A stretch of 18,205 bases of DNA from UBA2979 sp963694535 (lineage in GTDB: Bacteria; Chloroflexota; Dehalococcoidia; UBA2979): positions 1 to 18,205 of the forward strand of contig CAVODE010000034.1 of the NCBI GenBank assembly GCA_963694535.1, in the 5' to 3' direction. Of the stretch, positions 13,676 to 18,205 are shown piece by piece. Below the pieces are notes generated by a model. It made no database searches and was not told where the DNA came from. It saw nothing but the letters and a program-made list of their open reading frames with translations. Position 1 is the stretch's first letter, and the number at the start of each line of letters is the position of its first letter. A program made the position numbers and the translations under genes.

Positions 13676-14468
13676 GTATCAGTCGGAGTTGATTTTCGGG
13701 GAAATTAAACATTCTTTCCATATCCCTTTCGTTCCAACCGCATTCCAGAGATTGGCTGAGACCCCGGATTATCTGCAACATGTGTGGCCAGCCTTAAAAT
13801 TTTCCCTTGATACCGTGGGATTTTTGAGTTCAGCTTGTTATATGGCTGATATGGCAATGGATGCGACCGAAGAGGTGTACGAGCCTATTTTCTCTTTAGC
13901 ATCTAATGAGACTAGAGAACTCGCTCAGATAATAGATTTATTTCACTATGTGCAGCCTCAAATATTATTGATTTTGGCGGCGCTTCGGGAAGCTTTGGAT
14001 CGTGACTCAGTAGGGGGTGCGGGCAGTGTTGAATCACGAGCTCTCACTGAAAGAGAATCAATTCACAGAAATACTGAAGTAGCGTTAGGAAAAGAATTCA
14101 AGGAATCGGGCGATATGGCTGGTGTGTTGGGACTCGACAAGCCGCCCGACTTATATCGGGCATTAGCTCATTTCCCTAAATTTCTTGGCCCAGCGTGGGA
14201 GGAAATCAAGGAATTACAAGCCTATCCTGAATTTCGCCGACGGGCCCGAGCACTGTATTACTACTCAAAATCAGGATCGCGCTTTTTGGCGTCACCGCTA
14301 TCAGCGAATGATTTGGTGCTAGGAAAATTGGGGATTGATGCGAACTCGATTTCAAAAATCCGTGAATGCTTAGAAGAGGAATTATTGCAAACCGCTACGA
14401 TGATGATGCATGTAGAGGCGATGCGGCTTGTACTAGGGATTAATACACGAGAAGTGGTAACCAAGTAA
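13668..14468 (+). CDS. DehI-like (group I 2-haloacid dehalogenase family) helical protein
   Basis: A 266-residue, mostly helical protein with a GTG start; AGGAG at 13655-13659 supports it, and it overlaps the phosphatase gene by 8 bases. Two similar segments appear: IPFVPTAFQRLAETPDYL...W (19-40) and DLYRALAHFPKFL...W (161-177), both with aromatic-R/Q-x-L-A-x-x-P-x-x-L-x(3)-W. This duplicated pattern matches my recollection of the DehI/PF10778 family, whose characterised member removes halide from 2-haloacids by direct water attack, as a pseudo-dimer. Most family members are uncharacterised, so dehalogenation is only a hypothesis; I cannot place the catalytic Asp/Asn with certainty. An alternative is an unrelated duplicated helical protein. 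The context, with phosphatase, NIPSNAP-like and nitroreductase genes, suggests xenobiotic or secondary-metabolite handling. Confidence 0.58.
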   Translation: MSEYQSELIFGEIKHSFHIPFVPTAFQRLAETPDYLQHVWPALKFSLDTVGFLSSACYMADMAMDATEEVYEPIFSLASNETRELAQIIDLFHYVQPQILLILAALREALDRDSVGGAGSVESRALTERESIHRNTEVALGKEFKESGDMAGVLGLDKPPDLYRALAHFPKFLGPAWEEIKELQAYPEFRRRARALYYYSKSGSRFLASPLSANDLVLGKLGIDANSISKIRECLEEELLQTATMMMHVEAMRLVLGINTREVVTK

Positions 14469-14515
14469 TGTATGGGAATTAAGTCAGAGAGCGCAGCAAG
14501 GTTAGGATCAGCAAA

Positions 14516-15169
14516 ATGAAAAATGAAGAACAGCAATCGTTAGGCTTGATTGAGGCGCTGCATTCGACGCCTGCGCGTAGATACCTTTCAGACAATCCAA
14601 TTGATGACGAAATATTGTGGGAGATCTTAGATGCGGCTATCCGAGGCCCGTCAGGAGGTAATAGCCAGGGATGGGCTTGGTTAGTGGTTAAGGATCAGTC
14701 TGTAAAAGATCAAATCTCTGAGTGGTATAGAGAGGGATGGAATCAGGCTTATGGAGTTCGTAGATCTAAAATTCTAGACAGAGAAGATGCGGCTGATACT
14801 CTAGGGCCGAAGAATTATTTGAGTGCCGAACATTTAGCCAATCACATTCAAGAGGCTCCTATTTGGATTTTTGCCATTCAACGTAATACTGCTTCATCTA
14901 CGAACCCCAGAGCAGGTTCATCGATATACGGTGCTGTGCAGCACTTGATGTTGGCGGCAAGAGCGCATGGAATTGGAGCTACCTTAACAACGCTGTACGC
15001 AGGTCATGAAGTAGAGGTTAAGCAATTGCTCGGAATCCCTGAAGATGCCTTAACGATGGCACTCATTCCTCTTGGCTACCCTAACCGTGGCCGATGGTCG
15101 CAGCCCAAACGTCAGGCTGTAGACGAGGTTACCCACTGGGATCGCTGGGGTCAGCAGAGTTCGAGATAA
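14516..15169 (+). CDS. Nitroreductase-family FMN oxidoreductase
   Basis: A 217-residue protein. It has the FMN-binding N-terminal ARRY (20-23), the AAIRGPSGGNSQGWAWLVV segment (40-58) and the C-terminal LGYP (about 196-199) followed by a proline/lysine tail, in the order found in nitroreductases of the NfsB/RutE/BluB type. These use NAD(P)H to reduce nitro, quinone or enone groups, or perform flavin-dependent dehydrogenation; the substrate is not evident. AGGA at 14504-14507 lies eight bases before the ATG. It is 47 bases after the DehI-like gene, so it is probably the last gene of that operon. Its stop is five bases from the end of the converging hydroxyacid dehydrogenase, with no terminator between them. 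Confidence 0.9.
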   Translation: MKNEEQQSLGLIEALHSTPARRYLSDNPIDDEILWEILDAAIRGPSGGNSQGWAWLVVKDQSVKDQISEWYREGWNQAYGVRRSKILDREDAADTLGPKNYLSAEHLANHIQEAPIWIFAIQRNTASSTNPRAGSSIYGAVQHLMLAARAHGIGATLTTLYAGHEVEVKQLLGIPEDALTMALIPLGYPNRGRWSQPKRQAVDEVTHWDRWGQQSSR

Positions 15170-15174
15170 CCTAC

Positions 15175-16074
15175 TTACTCCCCCGAGACCTCGGTATCTG
15201 TAAGAGTCTCTAATGCGCTGATCAGTGCTTGAGTTCCAGCATCTTTGCCATGCAATCTTTCAGCAACTGAGAACATTCTGTCGACGAGGGTAGTGCCGAA
15301 GAGCGGCATATTAACTGAATCAGCAGCGTCGATCGCCAAACCTAAATCTTTTCTCTGCAGTCCGAGCTTGAATCCGGGAGAGAAGTCACGCTTTAGTATT
15401 AGTGGACCAAGATTGCTAATCTGCCAGGAACCAGCCGCTCCAGCCGAGATAGCCTCGAGCATTACGGCTGGTTCAACATTATTCAAATTGCAGAATACGA
15501 GAGCTTCAGCTAATGCGTAGTTGTTAATGCACACCGCAATTTGATTGCAAAGTTTTACTGTTTGTCCAGAGCCTGACGGTCCGCAATGAGTAATTTGCGA
15601 GCCCATTATTTGAAGGAGAGGCATTACGGTATTCAAGGCGCTTTCATCACCGCCGCACATGATTGAAAGTGTTCCACCAATTGCACCTTTATCGCCGCCT
15701 GACACAGGAGCATCAATTAATGGTACGTCTAGTTCTTTGAGCTCAACTGATAGCTGTCTGCTTACTTCGGGAGCAATTGTTGAGTGATCCACGACTATTG
15801 TTCCTTTTTTTACCCCTTCAATAATTCCTTTTAAATCATCAGTCCCATGTACAACGTCGATTACATCTTGGGAATTAGTGACACAAATGAAAATGAAATC
15901 ACTTTGCTGAGCAACATCACTCGGCGAAAGTCCCAGTTGAGCTCCCTCTGTAATTAGAGCTTCTGTTTTTGATTTGGTTCGATTCCAAACTACTATTTCA
16001 TTACCAGCATTTAACAAATTCCGAGCCATTGGCTCACCCATAATTCCCAGCCCGATAAACCCGCACTTTGCCAT
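15175..16074 (-). CDS. NAD(P)-dependent beta-hydroxyacid dehydrogenase (3-hydroxyisobutyrate dehydrogenase / tartronate semialdehyde reductase family)
   Basis: A 299-residue protein with the full family pattern: FIGLGIMGEPMARNL (6-20), DAPVSGGDKGA (121-131), the catalytic lysine Lys174 in GSGQTVKLCNQ (168-178), and the C-terminal helical domain with RKDLGLA (241-247). After the second strand the sequence is VWNRT (29-33). An Asn-Arg there normally favours NADP(H). Substrates in this family include 3-hydroxyisobutyrate (valine catabolism), tartronate semialdehyde, succinic semialdehyde and others; I cannot choose one. GGAGAG precedes the ATG at 16074. It converges on the nitroreductase and diverges from the small peptide gene. 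Confidence 0.92.
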   Translation of the reverse strand: MAKCGFIGLGIMGEPMARNLLNAGNEIVVWNRTKSKTEALITEGAQLGLSPSDVAQQSDFIFICVTNSQDVIDVVHGTDDLKGIIEGVKKGTIVVDHSTIAPEVSRQLSVELKELDVPLIDAPVSGGDKGAIGGTLSIMCGGDESALNTVMPLLQIMGSQITHCGPSGSGQTVKLCNQIAVCINNYALAEALVFCNLNNVEPAVMLEAISAGAAGSWQISNLGPLILKRDFSPGFKLGLQRKDLGLAIDAADSVNMPLFGTTLVDRMFSVAERLHGKDAGTQALISALETLTDTEVSGE

Positions 16075-16467
16075 GATTCTCTCCAGTTCGATTGGTGATT
16101 TATTAACTTTGTTTGATATCTTGTGAGCATAGACCAGTTACGGAATTCAATCAGCTCTGAAAAAAAAATCAAATCATGCTTTAATCACAGTTGAGCCATT
16201 TTAAATTTGATAGGAATACTTTTTAGATATGCGACGGGCAATTAGCTTTTTTGTAATTTTTTCGGTCGCTGTGGGTGTAGTGCTCAAAGCTTTGGGGATG
16301 AGAGGGATTCTTCGAGGTGGCGAGTGCGGACCCGTTTGTGATTGCTCGATAGGAGTTAGATTCTGTCGGTGTGGTCATCCGACTTGTCTTACACCAGTCA
16401 GCTAAACAGTTATGAAGTGGCGATATTGAGAAGAACTAAGCTTTGAAGTAGTAGTGAAGGATTAAGT
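16075..16467. other. 393-base gap between the hydroxyacid dehydrogenase and alcohol dehydrogenase genes
   Basis: The dehydrogenase at 15175-16074 diverges from whatever is transcribed here. The gap holds the small peptide gene described at 16229-16405, an A-run at 16160-16168 and no terminator hairpin or RNA gene that I can support. The last 60 bases up to 16467 hold only the AAGGA ribosome-binding site of the alcohol dehydrogenase. Confidence 0.6.
16229..16405 (+). CDS. Small cysteine-rich membrane-anchored peptide, unannotated
   Basis: An open frame of 58 codons from ATG at 16229 to TAA at 16403-16405, in the 393-base gap between two annotated genes. The start is MRR, then a hydrophobic stretch ISFFVIFSVAVGVVL (5-19), then a basic region and six cysteines at 33, 37, 39, 46, 48 and 53 (C-x3-C-x-C-x6-C-x-C-x4-C), with His50 near the last. 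A signal anchor plus paired cysteines points to a membrane-bound domain that binds metal or is disulfide-linked. AGGA at 16212-16215 is 13 bases upstream, a little far; TACTTT at 16217-16222 could act as a -10 box for a leaderless start. I do not recognise a family. Composition alone cannot prove it is translated. Confidence 0.5.
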   Translation: MRRAISFFVIFSVAVGVVLKALGMRGILRGGECGPVCDCSIGVRFCRCGHPTCLTPVS

Positions 16468-17547
16468 ATGAAAGCTGCAGTATTGAACTCACCCCAGACT
16501 CCATTAAGTATTGAAGAGTTGACTCTTGACAAACCAGGTCCTACCGAAGCGATAATTCGAGTAATAGCGGCTGGAGTCTGTCACTCTGATTTACATTTCA
16601 TTGAAGGTACATATCCGACGCGCCATCCGGCAGTTTTAGGTCATGAAGTTGCGGGAATCGTCAGTGAAGTAGGCTCTGCCGTCACAAATGTTTCGGCCGG
16701 AGATCGTGTCATAATCGGTTTTGTTCAGCCATGTGGGCACTGTGCTGATTGTGATAGTGGGCGACCCAATTTATGTAGCCAAGGTGCGCCTCGAAGGGAG
16801 AGCCCCGGTTTAATGAGAGATGGTCAAGCGGTCACTCAGATGGCTAATGTCGGAGGATTCGCTGAATATGTAATCACGTACGCATCTGGTTTGGTTAAAG
16901 TAGCGGATGATATCCCTCTTGAAATAGCGGCTTTGGTTGGTTGTTCAGTGATGACCGGATATGGGGCAGTAGTGAATACCGCTGGAGTTACTCCAGGATC
17001 TACGGTGGCGGTAATTGGGGCTGGCGGCGTTGGTTTGAATATTATTCAAACAGCTGCACTTGCGGGTGCAGAAAAGGTCATTGCGGTCGACATGGTTGAG
17101 CATAAATTGACTACTGCGCGTGAATTCGGCGCGACTGACGTAATTGATGCAGGCGATGGTGATCCTGTGGCTAAACTCCAAGAATTGACTGGTGGTGGTG
17201 TGGACTTTGCTTTTGAAGCTATCGGTCTAAAGGTTACGGCCGAGCAGGCATATCAGATGGCTAAGCGTGGTGGTACGGCAGTTGTTGTGGGAATGGTTCC
17301 GCCTATGGACAAAATAGAAGTTAGTGGCATGATATGGCTGGAGGAGAAAACCCTTAAGGGCTCATTTTACGGAGGAGCACGTTTTCACCGAGATATGCCG
17401 AACATTCTTAGCCTTTATAGACAAGGAAAATTAAATCTGGACGGACTGGTAACTCGCAGGTACAAGCTCGAGGAGATTAACGAAGCTTTCGACGCGCTAA
17501 AAAATGGTGAAGTTACAAGGTCGATACTAGCTATTGGTATTGAATAA
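16468..17547 (+). CDS. Zinc-dependent alcohol dehydrogenase (MDR family)
   Basis: A 359-residue medium-chain dehydrogenase with both zinc sites. Catalytic-site residues: GVCHSDLH (Cys38), LGHE (His59, Glu60) and Cys159 in VGCSVMTG. Structural site: CGHCADCDSGRPNLC (Cys89, Cys92, Cys95, Cys103). The Rossmann fingerprint GAGGVGL (184-190) is followed by Asp208 at the end of the second strand (AVDM), which favours NAD(H). It should oxidise a primary or hydroxy-bearing substrate to an aldehyde or the reverse; the specific substrate is not evident. AAGGA at 16457-16461 lies six bases before the ATG. Confidence 0.96.
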   Translation: MKAAVLNSPQTPLSIEELTLDKPGPTEAIIRVIAAGVCHSDLHFIEGTYPTRHPAVLGHEVAGIVSEVGSAVTNVSAGDRVIIGFVQPCGHCADCDSGRPNLCSQGAPRRESPGLMRDGQAVTQMANVGGFAEYVITYASGLVKVADDIPLEIAALVGCSVMTGYGAVVNTAGVTPGSTVAVIGAGGVGLNIIQTAALAGAEKVIAVDMVEHKLTTAREFGATDVIDAGDGDPVAKLQELTGGGVDFAFEAIGLKVTAEQAYQMAKRGGTAVVVGMVPPMDKIEVSGMIWLEEKTLKGSFYGGARFHRDMPNILSLYRQGKLNLDGLVTRRYKLEEINEAFDALKNGEVTRSILAIGIE

Positions 17548-17610
17548 GAAACATCTTTTATTTCAGATTTTCGTCTATTAGAATGTCGACCTGATCTGAC
17601 GTAGCAGGAC

Positions 17611-17616
17611 TATAAT
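17611..17616 (+). promoter_or_regulatory. Consensus -10-like TATAAT before the truncated exported-protein gene
   Basis: TATAAT is exact, with TCGACC 19 bases upstream as a weak -35. It abuts the TTG at 17617. If it is a real -10, transcription would begin near 17623 and the true start would lie further downstream (for example GTG in the signal-anchor region), so the box and the TTG start compete. Confidence 0.28.
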
Positions 17617-18205
17617 TTGAAAAAGTCGTATAGATTGTGGCCCCCCAGCCTTGGTGTGTCATTGGCTGTTGTTTTAGTCAGCTCCGCTTTAGCGTGTATT
17701 TTTATTTTTTACTTGGGAACGATAAACCCAAAAAAAACCAATACTACATCTGACCAAGAAGTTGCTCCGAATTCAACTTCGATATTTCCCAGCGACAAGA
17801 AGCGCCAGATTGATATGGTGGTTGAAAAGGCTCCAACTAGCACTGTTCCAGTTCATTCAGACTCGTTGACTAGGCAAACGCCAAGAGTAACTATCAAGAA
17901 TAGTGACGCCCTAGTGACTCAGACGAGAGACAATGTACAGGTACAAGTGACTCCGTCGCCCACCAGTAACACTGAAACAGGTGTGACCAGAATGATTCCG
18001 TCTTTTTTTACAGCTGAAGGCTGGACTGATGTAAATCCACGTCTCTCGACTGGCCCTGGCTTTCCAGAGGAAAGTAGGTATCTTTCGGTATTTGAAGAAT
18101 CAACAGTAGTAGGATTTTATGGAGCTCACAACATCTGTCAGATGGGAATATTAGGTTGCCTTTCCCTTGACGAAATCTCTGATGTGCTAGATGGCTATTT
18201 GCGAC
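17617..18205 (+). CDS. Exported or membrane-anchored protein of unknown function, C-terminus beyond the window
   Basis: The frame opens at TTG 17617 and stays open for 196 codons to the window edge. A short N-terminal segment (MKKSYRLWPPS) is followed by a strongly hydrophobic stretch (about 12-34), a signal anchor or signal peptide. Residues 38-125 are rich in Ser, Thr, Pro and Asn and look like a low-complexity linker. A folded domain seems to begin around 128 and includes SVFEESTVVGFYGAHNICQMG (about 157-177) and ILGCLSLDEISDVLDGYL (178-195). The 'GFYG...MG-x-LG' type sequence recalls uncharacterised extracytoplasmic proteins; I do not name a function. A weak GGA lies seven bases upstream. 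It follows the alcohol dehydrogenase by 69 bases. Confidence 0.72.
   Translation, partial: MKKSYRLWPPSLGVSLAVVLVSSALACIFIFYLGTINPKKTNTTSDQEVAPNSTSIFPSDKKRQIDMVVEKAPTSTVPVHSDSLTRQTPRVTIKNSDALVTQTRDNVQVQVTPSPTSNTETGVTRMIPSFFTAEGWTDVNPRLSTGPGFPEESRYLSVFEESTVVGFYGAHNICQMGILGCLSLDEISDVLDGYLR

Noticed and set aside
1..18205. CRISPR arrays, tRNA or rRNA genes, insertion sequences, prophage or attachment sites
   Set aside because: No direct-repeat arrays, cloverleaf-like stretches, transposase or integrase motifs were seen on reading both strands.

Overview
The window looks like a piece of a free-living, metabolically versatile bacterium. It is moderately AT-rich, gene-dense and free of rRNA, tRNA, CRISPR, insertion sequences and phage genes. 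The mix of genes (paired thiolase/DUF35 proteins, an acyl-CoA dehydrogenase, a crotonase, a DinB-fold protein, a TauE/SafE permease, a DehI-like protein and a ClpS of the type with an HTY motif) recalls uncultured marine Chloroflexota such as SAR202/Dehalococcoidia. That placement is an inference from gene content only and is uncertain.

Left part (1-5607): a truncated acyl-CoA ligase reads leftward. Diverging from it is a rightward run: a crotonase-family protein lacking both classical hydratase glutamates, a TauE/SafE permease, a YfcE-like phosphoesterase, proA (proline synthesis), and the first thiolase + DUF35 pair. Middle part (5738-10153): lhgO and a sugar nucleotidyltransferase read leftward. 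Diverging from them are a ClpS-like adaptor with an uncertain start, an acyl-CoA dehydrogenase and a DinB-fold protein. A perfect 40-bp palindromic terminator (10186-10225) closes this unit. Right part (10273-18205): a second DUF35 + thiolase pair reads leftward. Diverging from it is a tightly packed, partly overlapping operon: a duplicated NIPSNAP/EthD-like protein, an inositol-monophosphatase-family protein, a DehI-like helical protein, and a nitroreductase. A beta-hydroxyacid dehydrogenase converges on it. Last come a small unannotated cysteine-rich membrane peptide gene, a zinc alcohol dehydrogenase and the start of an exported protein cut by the window edge.

Many genes point to CoA-thioester catabolism of an unidentified organic acid: activation (ligase), dehydrogenation (acyl-CoA dehydrogenase), isomerisation or hydration (crotonase) and C-C cleavage (two thiolase/DUF35 modules), with alcohol, hydroxyacid and 2-hydroxyglutarate oxidation nearby. 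No substrate can be named from sequence. The two thiolase/DUF35 modules differ in a matched way. Module 2 keeps a cysteine at the nucleophile position and a four-cysteine zinc ribbon. Module 1 has serine at the nucleophile position and has lost the ribbon cysteines.

The least explained items are the 58-residue six-cysteine peptide at 16229-16405, the divergent thiolase/DUF35 modules, the ClpS homologue with a changed N-degron pocket and no normal start codon where one is expected, and the overlapping NIPSNAP-like/IMPase-like/DehI-like operon.
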